From Actinomycetales bacterium (GTDB taxonomy: Bacteria > Actinomycetota > Actinomycetes > Actinomycetales > Dermatophilaceae), in NCBI GenBank assembly GCA_016710645.1, contig JADJVI010000022.1, positions 62,001-126,000 of the forward strand: 64,000 nt of DNA, read 5' to 3'. The position numbers were made by a program, and so were the translations under genes. Below are positions 45,895 to 54,845 of the stretch, piece by piece (position 1 is the stretch's first letter; the number at the start of each line of letters is the position of its first letter). The notes beneath the pieces were generated by a model. That model was given only the letters and a program-made list of their open reading frames with translations, searched no databases and was not told the origin of the DNA.

Positions 45895-46089
45895 GGCTCC
45901 GATTCTGGCCCACATCGACGCACCGAGGCGGCAGGAGGCGGCGGGCACCAGTTCCGGCTGAGACCGTGGCAGCACTCGCCCTCGTGGCCAGTCGCCCCCT
46001 TCTGGCTAGGCCACGCGGCAAACCCGAGTGCCGCTACTCGCCAGCGTGGAAGCACGGAACGTGGAGCGGGCAGTCTCCGGCCGCGGTGT

Positions 46090-47781
46090 CTAGGAGCGGA
46101 GCCGGAAGTGGACGGTCTTCGGCCCGTGCGCGGGTCCGTTGCGGGTGATGTCCTGCTGGTATGCCGGGTCGTGCATCTTGCGGTGGTGGAAACCGCACAA
46201 CGGGATGGCTTTGTCGAGGTCGGTGAGTCCGCCCTTCGACCACGGATCCTCGTGATGCAGCTCCGACCAGGCGTACGGTCGGTCGCAGTCTTGCGCGGCG
46301 CAGGTTTCGTAGATGGTCGCCAGGGCGGTGCGTTGGTGCTCGGTGAAGAACCGTTCCTGTCTACCGACATCGAGGACATGTCCGAGTCCACCCAACACGA
46401 CCGGCAAGATCCCGGCGTTACAGGCGATCCGCCTCGCGGCACTCGCGGAGATCAACTGGCCGGTGTCGGTAGTCGCTGCCCCGGAACTCGGAGCCATGTC
46501 GATCAGTGTGCCGGTCGCGTCCAGGATGGTCTGCTGGAGTTTGGCGGCTTTCGCGGCGCCCATCACTTGTTCGGCGGTCATCGTGATGATGACGGTGGAG
46601 GCGACCTTCCCGGTGAGCTTCTCGGTGTCGAGGTGCTCGATCAACTCGGTGAGAGCCCGGCCGCGGCGGTGGGCCCAGTCGATGTCGGCCCAGTCCGCAT
46701 TCCGACCCTCGATCCGGTGTCCGCTGGCGCCGCTGGGCGACATCGCGGTTGTGCCGGACAACGCCCGACCGTCGGCTGCCATGCGCCCCTGCGCGCCATA
46801 CGCCGCCTGGGCGCCAACGCCGAGGGTCGGGTGCGCACCAGTGCCAGACGTGCCCTGCGAACCGGCACCGAACGACGGGTGCTCGTGCGTGCCGGTAGCG
46901 CTCAACAAGTCAGCAGCCACGGAGCCGTCGTCCAGGCAGCCGGCAGGGGCTTGCCCGTCCGCCAATGCGGCCTCGGCAGCCTTGCGCAGATGGTCACGGC
47001 GGGGGGCGGTCATCGTCTGCAACACCTTGCCCAACATCTTCGCTGCTGGGGTCGGCAAGGTCGCCGCCAGCCTCGTGGTGCCGTCACCCAGGTCGTGCAT
47101 GGTCACCGTCGCCAACCGGTAGGCCCGACGCTCCTCATCCACCAACTGCGCCTCGACATGATCGGCCACCTCAGCCGCCGACTTCTCCGCCGCAGCCAAC
47201 GCCACCTTCGCCGCCCGATCCAACCGGCCCGGGTCCAACCGGCGAGCATCCCGCACCAACGCCGACTCGACCCGCTCCCGATCCACCACCGTAGTCGTGT
47301 CGGGCAACTTGCCCATGGTCCTGGCGATGATCCCCGCGTTCGAGCGAGAGACCTCACCAGCCTCGAACGCCACCCGGGTGCGGTCCAACCCATCAGCCAA
47401 CGCCGTCGCCAACGCCACATCCCGAGCCGCCGCAGCACCCCCAGAACGCGTCGCGCTAGCCACCCACGCCGACGTCGAGGAATGCCCACACCGACGATGA
47501 ACCTGCTGCCGATCAGCTGCAGCGACCAACGCCAACCGCACCGCCTCCACCCGACGAGCGAGCCGATCCACTTCCTGCACGTCGGCGCTAGTCACCACCA
47601 CACCGGCCTCAGGATCAGCAAGCCGAGAGAAGACCAGATCCAACATCCGATCAGCCAACCGAGTCGGAACCCCCGCCACCTTCCGAACCACACCAGACCC
47701 GGCCCCACCGGACGCACCACCCGACGCCGCACCAGACGGCATACCGCCGGCTGTGTCCGGGTCGAGGTGGGTGATCGTCAT
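46090..47781 (-). CDS. DUF222/HNH endonuclease-like protein, second copy
   Basis: The 563-residue protein has a Gly/Ala-rich N-terminus (MPSGAASGGASGGAGSG), a DUF222 region (RLADRMLDLVFSRLADPEAG through AKVALAAAEKSAAEVADHVE) and an HNH motif near the C-terminus: CAAQDCDRPYAWSELHHEDPWSKGGLTDLDKAIPLCGFHHRKMHD. The HH dyad and paired Cys are the HNH signature. A low-complexity Gly/Ser/Thr spacer lies at about 300-370. It lacks the octapeptide tail of the first copy. 13E12-type genes are multicopy; function unknown. Confidence 0.87.
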   Translation of the reverse strand: MTITHLDPDTAGGMPSGAASGGASGGAGSGVVRKVAGVPTRLADRMLDLVFSRLADPEAGVVVTSADVQEVDRLARRVEAVRLALVAAADRQQVHRRCGHSSTSAWVASATRSGGAAAARDVALATALADGLDRTRVAFEAGEVSRSNAGIIARTMGKLPDTTTVVDRERVESALVRDARRLDPGRLDRAAKVALAAAEKSAAEVADHVEAQLVDEERRAYRLATVTMHDLGDGTTRLAATLPTPAAKMLGKVLQTMTAPRRDHLRKAAEAALADGQAPAGCLDDGSVAADLLSATGTHEHPSFGAGSQGTSGTGAHPTLGVGAQAAYGAQGRMAADGRALSGTTAMSPSGASGHRIEGRNADWADIDWAHRRGRALTELIEHLDTEKLTGKVASTVIITMTAEQVMGAAKAAKLQQTILDATGTLIDMAPSSGAATTDTGQLISASAARRIACNAGILPVVLGGLGHVLDVGRQERFFTEHQRTALATIYETCAAQDCDRPYAWSELHHEDPWSKGGLTDLDKAIPLCGFHHRKMHDPAYQQDITRNGPAHGPKTVHFRLRS

Positions 47782-47864
47782 GGCCTTATTGTACTCGTAC
47801 AGATGTCCTATCGCAAGGAGTAGGGGCATTAAGAGAGAGGTCAGTTGATAGCCACGGCGCCCCG

Positions 47865-47902
47865 CCGGCATACCGGCCTGAAGAACAGCCCTGGTATGCC
47901 GG
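47865..47902 (-). terminator. hairpin formed by an inverted pair of dispersed-word cores
   Basis: CCGGCATACC (47865-47874) and GGTATGCCGG (47893-47902), perfect 10-base arms with an 18-base loop, 6 bases beyond the stop of the leftward DUF2254 gene. Likely terminates that gene. Confidence 0.65.
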
Positions 47903-47907
47903 TGGGC

Positions 47908-49170
47908 TCAGTCCTCGGGCGCGCTCTCCGACGGCAACTCGGGGGGCAAACTCGCCAACACGCGACGCAAGCTCGGCCGGTGGGTCTCAATGGCCCGCTC
48001 GCTCAAGAGCTCGGCCACCTCACGCAACCGGGAACATACGCGGGGTGACTCAGCTGCGTAGTGGGCAATGTCTTGCAGCGATCCACAGATCAGCCCGGCG
48101 AAGCTCGGCGCCCGGTACATCGCGCGCACGACACCCTCGTCGTCGGTCAGATAGGGGCTGAGGTCTGGCCGGCACGCGAGCGGCGCGAGCACGGCATACA
48201 GCTGATTGATGACCTGGATGGCGGTCGTAGGGTCATTGACGCCGGGCGAGAGAGCGCGCTCGGCGATGTCGGTGAGCTGACGGATCCCATAGCTGAAATC
48301 GGTGGCGAGATCGGGCTCGCCCGAGCGCCCCACCAACTCGGCCAGTTCACCAGCGAGATCCGAAGGGCTGCTCGCGCGCAGGTCGTCGAGGCCCCACAGG
48401 ACGGCCATGCGGTCACCCTCGACGCGGAAGTCACCGAGGCCGAATTCCAGGACCGCCACGCAATCCCGCTGCGCCGCCCACCGGACCAGCCCCGTCGAGT
48501 CCAGCGCGGTGATGACGCCGGGCCCCGCCGGGAACTCCAGCACCTGCCGGGGAGTCTGGGGCGCGGGTGACCATGTCGCACTCGGCCGTTGCCCGGCATA
48601 CAGCCGCCGCGCGGAGGCCGTGGTGCGTGCCCCGATGTCAATCAGCACATGACTGAGTCGGATCGACTGGGTGATGTGGTGGATGAAGGCGATGAAGAAC
48701 GCCACCGCGGCCAAGACATATCCGAACGCCAAGGTCACCGAAACCTGCGGCACGAAGTCCGTGCCGTCGCCACCGCGGATGAGGCGCAGCACGGTCAGGG
48801 CATAGAGGAAGGAGCCCACGAAGACACCGAGGGTGAGCTGCACGACCCGCGATTGCAGGAACTGGCCCAGCAACCGAGGGGTGAACTGACTGCTGGCCAG
48901 CTGGAGCACCACCATGGTGAGGGAGAAGACCAGCCCCGTCACGGAGATCATGGCGCTGGCGATGGTGCCGAGCAATTGCCGGGCACCGTCCGGACCGCTC
49001 TCGAAGACATACGGCACCCATCCCGCCAACCGTTCGTCGGCCCGGGGCAGGGTGAGGCCCAGCCCGGCCGACCCGACTGCCACGATCGCCGGGAGTGCCC
49101 AATACGGCCTCCAGAGGCGCTCCCACGCATGGGCGCGGGGACGTTCCGGGCGGGCATAGTCGACGCTCAT
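47908..49170 (-). CDS. DUF2254 membrane protein
   Basis: The 420-residue product has TM segments near its N-terminus (WALPAIVAVGSAGLGLTL, SAMISVTGLVFSLTMVVLQL, LTLGVFVGSFLYALTVL and GYVLAAVAFFIAFIHHIT) with the DUF2254 block MVVLQLASSQFTPRLLGQFL. A soluble C-terminal half contains DIAERALSPGVNDPTTAIQVINQLYAVL, also highly conserved in the family. Function unknown; possible ion-channel-like or transport role is speculative. ATG 49170 is selected; the ribosome-binding site is weak. Confidence 0.87.
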   Translation of the reverse strand: MSVDYARPERPRAHAWERLWRPYWALPAIVAVGSAGLGLTLPRADERLAGWVPYVFESGPDGARQLLGTIASAMISVTGLVFSLTMVVLQLASSQFTPRLLGQFLQSRVVQLTLGVFVGSFLYALTVLRLIRGGDGTDFVPQVSVTLAFGYVLAAVAFFIAFIHHITQSIRLSHVLIDIGARTTASARRLYAGQRPSATWSPAPQTPRQVLEFPAGPGVITALDSTGLVRWAAQRDCVAVLEFGLGDFRVEGDRMAVLWGLDDLRASSPSDLAGELAELVGRSGEPDLATDFSYGIRQLTDIAERALSPGVNDPTTAIQVINQLYAVLAPLACRPDLSPYLTDDEGVVRAMYRAPSFAGLICGSLQDIAHYAAESPRVCSRLREVAELLSERAIETHRPSLRRVLASLPPELPSESAPED

Positions 49171-49337
49171 GCCCCGATCCTGACACTCGGGCAAGGTTCC
49201 GAACGGTTGCCGCGAGGGTGCACTGCCACCACGTTGCCGACCGCCAGCGGCGACACACGCGACAGTGCGGGTATGCCGGTGCGCTCAGTCTTGGTCGTCG
49301 AGGCCTGGCATCGGCACGGCGGGACAGGACCGCGTCG

Positions 49338-50378
49338 TCAGGGGGTCATCGGGCCGCCGGGAGGCGGGTTGCCCGGTCCACCCGGCCCGCCCGGTCCTCC
49401 GCCGACCGCGTCCCCTGGCGCATTGCCGCCAGTGGGCGCCGTCCTGGTGTCGACTGGGACGGTGAGGCGCACGGCATACCCGGCCGTGGTGGTGTCCCCG
49501 ACCGCCGTGCCGAGCTGATGGATGCCCCCGTCGTTGCCGAAGACGTTGTCCGAGGTGAGCGACAAGCGGGCGAGGTTGCCGACCGACGCCTGGTAGCCCG
49601 AGGTCGCATAGACCGCGCTGCACACGTCCTGCGGCAGCGCGACCTGCGAGGTGGCGATGGCCGCGCTCGCGTTGGTGATGCTCGCCTGGTCGGGGAAGAC
49701 CTGGAAGTGGATGTGCGGCCAGCGGCCCGAGTAGCAGCCCGGGAAGATGCTGGTGAACGTGACGACGCCGGCGGCGTCGGCGATCTGGACGCCGCGGAGG
49801 TAGTTCTCGCTGGTCAGGCCGCTGGAGTACATCGAGTAGCCGCCGCCGCGGTCGCAGTGCCAGACGTAGACGGCCGCGCCCGCCATGCCGACGCCGCCCT
49901 TGGCGATGTCCAGCACGGTGAGCTGGAGGGTCATCGGGACGCCCTGGGCGACGCCGGTCGCGCCGTCGAAACTCGACCGAAGGTCCGCTCGGATCACGCC
50001 GGACTTCTCCAAGACGTCGGGCCCGTTGCTACCGTTGCCCGGGTAGGGCCCGGCGGTCTCGTCCGGGATCTCGGTGAGATTGCCTGCGCTCGTGGTCGCG
50101 GTGCTCTGGTATGCCGTGCCGCTCGCCGCCGCGCTCTTCGCGGCGCTCGCCGCCCCGGTGGCGCCAGAGGTCGAGGCCCCGGCCGAGGCTGCGCTGGTCG
50201 AGCCGGTGCCGGCCGAACAGCCGGCAGCCGCGACGCCCAGCACGGCTGCGCCCAATGACCACAGGGCGGTGCGACGGTTGAGGACCGCGAGATCGAAGCG
50301 CAGGCCCTGGTCGTAGACCGACTCGTCGGGATGCGGCAGGGCCAGGCCCTCGAAGGTGCGAGGCGAGTCAGCTGTCAT
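49338..50378 (-). CDS. intradiol dioxygenase-like lipoprotein
   Basis: The 346-residue protein has NRRTALWSLGAAVLGVAAAGCS (residues about 34-55), a twin-arginine-type signal with a lipobox Cys near 54, so it is probably Tat-exported and lipid-anchored. The mature part has the intradiol ring-cleavage dioxygenase fold: AGPYPG, AAVYVWHCDRGGGYSMYSSG, and CYSGRWPHIHFQVF, which contains the HxH metal ligands. Catechol-type dioxygenases cleave aromatic diols; the exported lipoprotein form has unknown substrates. The Pro/Gly-rich tail carries the dispersed 9-mer nearby. Its gene is followed by no obvious terminator. Confidence 0.82.
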   Translation of the reverse strand: MTADSPRTFEGLALPHPDESVYDQGLRFDLAVLNRRTALWSLGAAVLGVAAAGCSAGTGSTSAASAGASTSGATGAASAAKSAAASGTAYQSTATTSAGNLTEIPDETAGPYPGNGSNGPDVLEKSGVIRADLRSSFDGATGVAQGVPMTLQLTVLDIAKGGVGMAGAAVYVWHCDRGGGYSMYSSGLTSENYLRGVQIADAAGVVTFTSIFPGCYSGRWPHIHFQVFPDQASITNASAAIATSQVALPQDVCSAVYATSGYQASVGNLARLSLTSDNVFGNDGGIHQLGTAVGDTTTAGYAVRLTVPVDTRTAPTGGNAPGDAVGGGPGGPGGPGNPPPGGPMTP

Positions 50379-50522
50379 GCGTAGGATCTTGGGCCCGCTG
50401 TCGGTGTGTCGCCCGTCAGGATTCTGTGACTCGTCTGTGACGGATCGCGGGGTTTTCGCTGCGTCTGCGTGGCTGCGACAGGTTACACGCGTCTGGTGAA
50501 CCGCCCCGGTGAGTCCGGAGAC

Positions 50523-51470
50523 TTACTGGTTTGACGGCTCCAGCTGTTGCTGGGCTTGGTTTCGAGCGTAGTAGAGGGCCTCGGCTTCGACGGGTGGGAT
50601 GTCGCCGCAGTACTCGTAGAGCCGGCGGTGGTTGAACCAGTCGACCCATTCGGCGGTCGCGTATTCGACGTCGTCGACGGTCTTCCACGGTTTGCGCGGT
50701 TTGATCAGTTCGGTCTTGTACAGGCCGTTGATCGTCTCGGCGAGAGCGTTGTCATACGAGTCGCCGACGGTCCCGACTGAGGCGGCGATCCCCGCCTCAG
50801 CGAGCCGCTCGGTGTAACGAATGCTGACGTACTGCGACCCGCGATCGGTATGTGCCACAACGGAATCCAGTGATCGGCCGTCGCGCTGGCGGGTCCACAC
50901 GGCCTGCTCGAGGGCGTCCAGGACGAGCTGGGTGGTCATCGAGGTCCCGCAGCGCCAGCCCAGGATCCGGCGGGCGTAGGCGTCGGTCACGAACGCGACA
51001 TACACCCACCCCGACCACGTCGAGACGTACGTCATGTCAGCCACCCACAGCCGGTCCGGCGCGGCCGGGGCGAAGTTGCGGCCGACCAGATCCCGTGCCC
51101 GCTCCGCGACCGGATTGGGGATCGTCGTCTTCTTGACCTTGCCGCGGATCGCGCCGGTCAACCCCTCAGCCTTCATCAGGCGTTCGATGGTGGACCGTGC
51201 CACCGGGACACCTTCACGGTTCAGCTGCAGCCAGACCTTCCGCGCTCCGTACACCCCGTAGTTGGCGGCGTGGACCCGACGAATTTCCGTCACCAGGAAC
51301 TCATCGCGCTGGTCGCGAGCGGTCGGGGTCTTCCCGACGTGCTCGTAGTACGTCGACGGGGCCACCTTCAGCCCGTGCTCGGTGAGCACGGTACAGATGG
51401 GCTCGACACCCCAACGCAGGCCACCGGGTTCGCGGTGGTCGGCGTGTTCGCGGATGAAGTCCACGATCAC
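50523..51470 (-). CDS. IS3-family transposase OrfB
   Basis: The 315-residue protein has the IS3 OrfB DDE catalytic core: LWVADMTYVSTWSGWVYVAFVTDAYARRILGW (first Asp), VVAHTDRGSQYVS (second Asp) and SYDNALAETINGLYKTELI (Glu). An N-terminal HTH_21-like stretch (YGVYGARKVWLQLNREGVPVARSTIERLMK) is present. It is read in a different frame from OrfA and is normally made by -1 frameshifting; GTG 51470 would be an independent start. The core looks intact. Confidence 0.92.
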   Translation of the reverse strand: MIVDFIREHADHREPGGLRWGVEPICTVLTEHGLKVAPSTYYEHVGKTPTARDQRDEFLVTEIRRVHAANYGVYGARKVWLQLNREGVPVARSTIERLMKAEGLTGAIRGKVKKTTIPNPVAERARDLVGRNFAPAAPDRLWVADMTYVSTWSGWVYVAFVTDAYARRILGWRCGTSMTTQLVLDALEQAVWTRQRDGRSLDSVVAHTDRGSQYVSIRYTERLAEAGIAASVGTVGDSYDNALAETINGLYKTELIKPRKPWKTVDDVEYATAEWVDWFNHRRLYEYCGDIPPVEAEALYYARNQAQQQLEPSNQ

Positions 51471-51792
51471 CGGGAGGGCCGGTCGAGCTCGGCTCGAAGA
51501 AAGCCGCCGCGGCCTTCAGAATCGAGTTCGCGCGCTTGGGCTCGGCGTTCTCCCGCTTCAACCGGCGGACCTCGGCTGACTCCTCGCTCGTGACCCCTGG
51601 TCGGGCACCCGCGTCGACCTGCGCCTGGCGGACCCACTTGCGAACCGTCTCCGGGGTGCCGACCCCGAGGAGCTCCGCGACCCGGGTCATCGCTGCCCAC
51701 TCCGACTCGTGCTCACCGACGTTCTCGGCGACCATCCGGACCGCCCGCTCCTTCAACTCAGGCGGGTACCGCTTGTGCGTGTCTCCTGGCAT
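51301..51792 (-). CDS. IS3-family OrfA (helix-turn-helix), 3' end out of frame
   Basis: The N-terminal 100 residues read as IS3 OrfA: HKRYPPELKERAVRMVAENVGE, then VGTPETVRKWVRQAQVDAG and EVRRLKRENAEPKRANSILKAAAAFF, a leucine-zipper region. The expected end AAELDRPSR appears in another frame (ending near 51467), which suggests a one-base deletion near 51498-51505. The open frame therefore continues as non-homologous sequence to 51301. OrfA/OrfB fusion may be impaired. Confidence 0.78.
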   Translation of the reverse strand: MPGDTHKRYPPELKERAVRMVAENVGEHESEWAAMTRVAELLGVGTPETVRKWVRQAQVDAGARPGVTSEESAEVRRLKRENAEPKRANSILKAAAAFFEPSSTGPPGDRGLHPRTRRPPRTRWPALGCRAHLYRAHRARAEGGPVDVLRARREDPDRSRPAR

Positions 51793-52480
51793 GACTCCAA
51801 CCTTCCCAAGGTTCGAAGTCTCCGGACATGCCGGGGCGGTTCATGGCGTGGTGGGCCCAGATCGCGAGTTCGACTCGGTTGCGGACTGCCAGTTTGGTCA
51901 TCAACGCGGCGATGTGGCTCTTGACCGTGCTCAGACCGATGAAGAGGTCAGCGGCGATCTCGGCGTTGGTGCGGCCGCGGGCGACCAGCACAAGCACCTC
52001 CTCTTCGCGGTCGGTCAGCGGGTGGATGGGTTGGGTTGGCGTCGCCAGCGCTCGATCGGCGAAGGCCTGCAGGAGTCGGCGGGTCACGTTGGGCGCGATG
52101 AGCGCATCGCCGTTGGCCGCGGCGTGGATGGCCTGGACGAGGAGGTGCGGCCCGGCATCCTTGAGCAGGAACCCTCGCGCACCGGCGCGGAGTGCGCCGA
52201 GGATGTATTCGTCGAGGTCGAAGGTCGTGATCACGACGACCGCCATCGGATCGGCGACGTCCGGCCCGGCCAGCCGCCGCGTCACCTCCACACCGTCGAG
52301 ACCCGGCATGCGGATGTCCACGAGGAGGACGTCGGGCCGCAGCCGGGTCGCCACCTCGAGGGCCTGTGTGCCGTCCGCGGCCTCCCCGACGACCTCGATG
52401 CCCGGTTGGGCGCCGAGAATCATGACGAGTCCGGTTCGCACAAGATCCTGGTCGTCGGCCACGACGACGCGAATGGTCAT
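51758..52480 (-). CDS. NarL/LuxR-type response regulator, C-terminus replaced by IS3
   Basis: The 240-residue protein has a receiver domain (VVVADDQDLVRTGLVMIL, phospho-Asp in VLLVDIRMPG, about residue 54) and a LuxR HTH (LTDREEEVLVLVARGRTNAEIAADLFIGLSTVKSHIAALMTKL, about 150-195). ATG 52480 overlaps the kinase stop (ATGA). The IS3 insertion cut the last codons: removing the element and one TGG restores WAHHARRV followed by TAA at 50485-50483. The current product instead ends with about 29 IS-encoded residues (MNRPGMSGDFEPWE and on). The DNA-binding helices are intact, so it may still work. Confidence 0.9.
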   Translation of the reverse strand: MTIRVVVADDQDLVRTGLVMILGAQPGIEVVGEAADGTQALEVATRLRPDVLLVDIRMPGLDGVEVTRRLAGPDVADPMAVVVITTFDLDEYILGALRAGARGFLLKDAGPHLLVQAIHAAANGDALIAPNVTRRLLQAFADRALATPTQPIHPLTDREEEVLVLVARGRTNAEIAADLFIGLSTVKSHIAALMTKLAVRNRVELAIWAHHAMNRPGMSGDFEPWEGWSHARRHAQAVPA

Positions 52481-53634
52481 CGCGGACCTCCGGCGGGGAG
52501 AGTCGCGTCGACCACCCAGCCGCCACCCGACCCGGCCCCTGGCCCGGCGGTCAGGGCTCCGCCGAGGAGTGCTGCGCGTTCGGTCATGCCAGTGAGGCCG
52601 AAACCTGGTGAAGCGCCCTGCCCCGGGTGGATCTCCCCGTCGTCGGCGACCCGGAGACGGACGAAGTCGCCGACAAGGCATACCTCGATGCCCACCCGTG
52701 TGGCACCTCGCGCGTGCCGTAGGGAGTTGGTGAGGGCTTCCTGGGCGATCCGATAGACCGTGGCGTCCACGGCCGGCGACAGCCACAACGCCGGGTCGGG
52801 CACCGAGACCTCCACGACCGGTGGCGGAGTGGTGCGCGCGAGCGCGGGCAGGTCGGCCACACCCAGCTGCGGGGAGTAGGCGTCCCACGTTTCGTCGCGG
52901 AGCACCCGCACCATGTCGCGCATCTCCGCGAGGGTGCGCGCTGCCTCGGACTCGATCGAGGCGAGGATCTCAGCCGCCCGGGCAGGCTTGGCCAGCGCGA
53001 CCACCCCGCCGGCCTGCGCCTGCACCGCGATGGCCGACACGTGGTGGGCGACCGTGTCGTGCAACTCGCGGGCGAGCGCGAGACGCTCGTCGTTGCGGAT
53101 CTCGCGTTGCTGGCGCGCCCACAGGTCGGCGCGATAGCGGGCCGCGGCGGCCAGCGCGATGACGAGCAGGACGAAGAGGATGCCGCCGACGACGTCACCG
53201 GAGCCTGCGCTGGCGGTGGCAGTGGCGGTCACCATGCCGAGGGCGACGACCGCGGCGACGAACGGCATACCAAGCGCCACTTCCCGGCCGGAACCCCACC
53301 GCACGAGGGAGTAGAGCAGGACCAGGATCGCCGTCATCGCGGTCAGGCCGAGGTCGCCGGCCCGGGTCGCCAACTGGAGGATCGACAGGAGGCCGGCGAC
53401 CCCGAATCCGATCAGGCAGGTCGTGAGGGGATGGTGGCGACGCCGGAGGAGGGCCGGCGCGAGGCCCAGCGCCAACGCCGTGACGAGCGGGCGCAGTCCA
53501 AGGTCAGGGCGGGCCATGGCCTCGACGAGCGCGGCAGCCGCGAACCCGCCGGCGACGAGCCAGTCCACCGGACCCACGGGAGGGGGGTCGGCGGGCCGGG
53601 GCTCGCGCCAGACGGACCGGCATACGGCGATCAC
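52477..53634 (-). CDS. sensor histidine kinase (HisKA_3/NarX type)
   Basis: The 385-residue kinase starts at GTG 53634 (VIAVCRSVWREP), coupled to the upstream gene stop (GTGA). About five to six TM segments cover residues 25-170 (for example AALVEAMARPDLGLRPLVTALALGLAPALL, LVIALAAAARYRADLWA). The HisKA_3 block RNDERLALARELHDTVAHHVSAIAVQAQAG has the phospho-His near residue 205. HATPase_c motifs QEALTNSLRHARGATRVGI and GFGLTGMTERAALLGG complete it. It phosphorylates the response regulator encoded downstream. No extracellular sensor domain is evident, so it may sense the membrane or a partner. Confidence 0.9.
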   Translation of the reverse strand: MIAVCRSVWREPRPADPPPVGPVDWLVAGGFAAAALVEAMARPDLGLRPLVTALALGLAPALLRRRHHPLTTCLIGFGVAGLLSILQLATRAGDLGLTAMTAILVLLYSLVRWGSGREVALGMPFVAAVVALGMVTATATASAGSGDVVGGILFVLLVIALAAAARYRADLWARQQREIRNDERLALARELHDTVAHHVSAIAVQAQAGGVVALAKPARAAEILASIESEAARTLAEMRDMVRVLRDETWDAYSPQLGVADLPALARTTPPPVVEVSVPDPALWLSPAVDATVYRIAQEALTNSLRHARGATRVGIEVCLVGDFVRLRVADDGEIHPGQGASPGFGLTGMTERAALLGGALTAGPGAGSGGGWVVDATLPAGGPR

Positions 53635-54053
53635 GTGCCCAGGGTAGGGACCGCGGAGGTAAGGGGCCAGGTCCAGGCGGTGCGCAGGATGAAGACCAGC
53701 GCGCCGAGCTCGACCGCGAAACCGAGGCCGTAATAGGCCAGCCACTCCCCGCCGGCGAGGTTGAAGGCCATCCACGGGACGAGGAGGGTCGCGATGACAA
53801 GGTTGGTGAGGCGGTTGGCTCGGGCCGGCAGGGTCGTCGAGAGCAGGATCATGAGGGCCGGCACCGAGGCGGCGGCGAGCGAGGCGGTGATGAAGGTTTG
53901 GGAGATGTCGAACTCCCACACCTGGCCCTGGAGGATGCCTGCGACCGCGCCGGGTTTGTAGAGGCCCAGCACGTCGACGTAGACGTAGAGGAACATGAAG
54001 CTCGTCCAGGCCGCGGCGAGCTTGGTCTGGACGGGGATCTGCGGGGTGGTCAC
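53631..54053 (-). CDS. DUF6326-like four-TM membrane protein
   Basis: The 140-residue protein has four TM segments in MTTPQIPVQTKLAAAWTSFMFLYVYVDVLGLYKPG ... LAAASVPALMILLSTTL ... LVIATLLVPWMAFNLAGGEWLAYYG ... ALVFILRTAWTWPL. The WTSFMFLYVYVDVLGLY start is typical of DUF6326. GTG 54053 has GAAGGA upstream. Its stop overlaps the kinase start, forming a three-gene operon with the two-component system; it may modulate the kinase. Function unknown. Confidence 0.8.
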   Translation of the reverse strand: MTTPQIPVQTKLAAAWTSFMFLYVYVDVLGLYKPGAVAGILQGQVWEFDISQTFITASLAAASVPALMILLSTTLPARANRLTNLVIATLLVPWMAFNLAGGEWLAYYGLGFAVELGALVFILRTAWTWPLTSAVPTLGT

Positions 54054-54196
54054 GGGGTGGGTCCTTCGCTGTCGTGGTGTCGTGCTTCCACGATGGCTGC
54101 GAGGCCCGGCGCGCACATCAGCCCCAGGGCCTGAGCTGGGTCGGCCGAAAGGATGATTCCTCCCGCGCTCCTGGGTCCGGTGCGCCGGGGGACGCT

Positions 54197-54249
54197 GGTA
54201 TGCCGCGGCGCCGGCCGGGCGGCATACCTTCCCGGCCACACGGCATACC
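54197..54249. repeat. inverted pair plus a third copy of the dispersed word
   Basis: GGTATGCCGC (54197-54206) and GCGGCATACC (54219-54228) form perfect 10-base arms with a 12-base GC loop; ACGGCATACC follows at 54240-54249. The cluster lies in the 221-base gap between divergent genes (54053 and 54275). Confidence 0.8.
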
Positions 54250-54274
54250 TCGGCGTTGTACGTTGCCCTCATGA

Positions 54275-54787
54275 ATGGTCCGCGTGGCCGTCGGGCACCT
54301 GGGCATCGGTGACCCGGTGGTCCGTCGCCACCTCCTCGGGGCGGCCCTCGCGGCCTCGGTGATGCTCGGAGCCTGCTCGCTGGACCCGGGCTCGGGGGCA
54401 GCGAGCACGTCGGCGACCAGTCACCCGTGCACCGTCACCGGAGCGGTCGAGCTCGACCCGCTGACCTTTGCTGCAGCGCCGCGCACAGCGGTGACGTTGG
54501 GCGGGGGCACCTATCGACTCACGGCGACCGGGTTCTTGCGTGGCGGCGTCCTCGACCCGGCCGTGGGGCGCACGACGCTCGCCTGGGGGCCGACGAGCAC
54601 ACCTCCGACCTATGCTCCCGGTCCCGCGAACATCCCTCAGCGAGCGGGCCAGCTGTACCTCGTCGAGAAGGTGCCCACGGACGTCCAGCTGTCAGCCGGC
54701 ACCTTCTGGTTCCTCAACTCCAACGGCGTGCACGTGCGGCTGGAAGCGTGTTCCCCGGCTACAGCGTCGAGCACCTCCGTGCGGTAG
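54275..54787 (+). CDS. hypothetical lipoprotein
   Basis: The 170-residue protein has a short N-terminus with VVRRHLLGAALAASVMLGACS, a signal peptide ending at lipobox LGAC with the Cys near residue 34; the RR pair may support Tat export. The mature part is Thr/Pro/Gly rich and beta-like (LGGGTYRLTATGFL, AGQLYLVEKVPTDVQLSAGTFWFLNSNG). I do not recognise the family. It is convergent with the SRPBCC gene, separated by another hairpin of the dispersed word. Confidence 0.72.
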   Translation: MVRVAVGHLGIGDPVVRRHLLGAALAASVMLGACSLDPGSGAASTSATSHPCTVTGAVELDPLTFAAAPRTAVTLGGGTYRLTATGFLRGGVLDPAVGRTTLAWGPTSTPPTYAPGPANIPQRAGQLYLVEKVPTDVQLSAGTFWFLNSNGVHVRLEACSPATASSTSVR

Positions 54788-54845
54788 GGGCGAGCGGGGC
54801 GGCTTGACGGGACGTGTTGTGGTCTTGGTGGCCGGCCAAAGAGGC

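Larger units (their letters stand above)
50497..51843 (-). mobile_element. IS3-family insertion sequence with 3-base target duplication
   Basis: Terminal inverted repeats of 28 bases (starting TGAACCGCCCCGG; 25 of 28 match) lie at 50497-50524 and 51816-51843. The 1347-base length fits IS3. Target duplication TGG is present on both sides (50494-50496, 51844-51846), so it is a clean insertion. It entered the 3' end of the response regulator gene. The dispersed 9-mer is absent, consistent with recent arrival. It carries orfA and orfB. Confidence 0.93.

Noticed and set aside
44944..47823. 959-codon plus-strand open frame
   Set aside because: Antisense to the oxidoreductase and DUF222/HNH genes, without domains.
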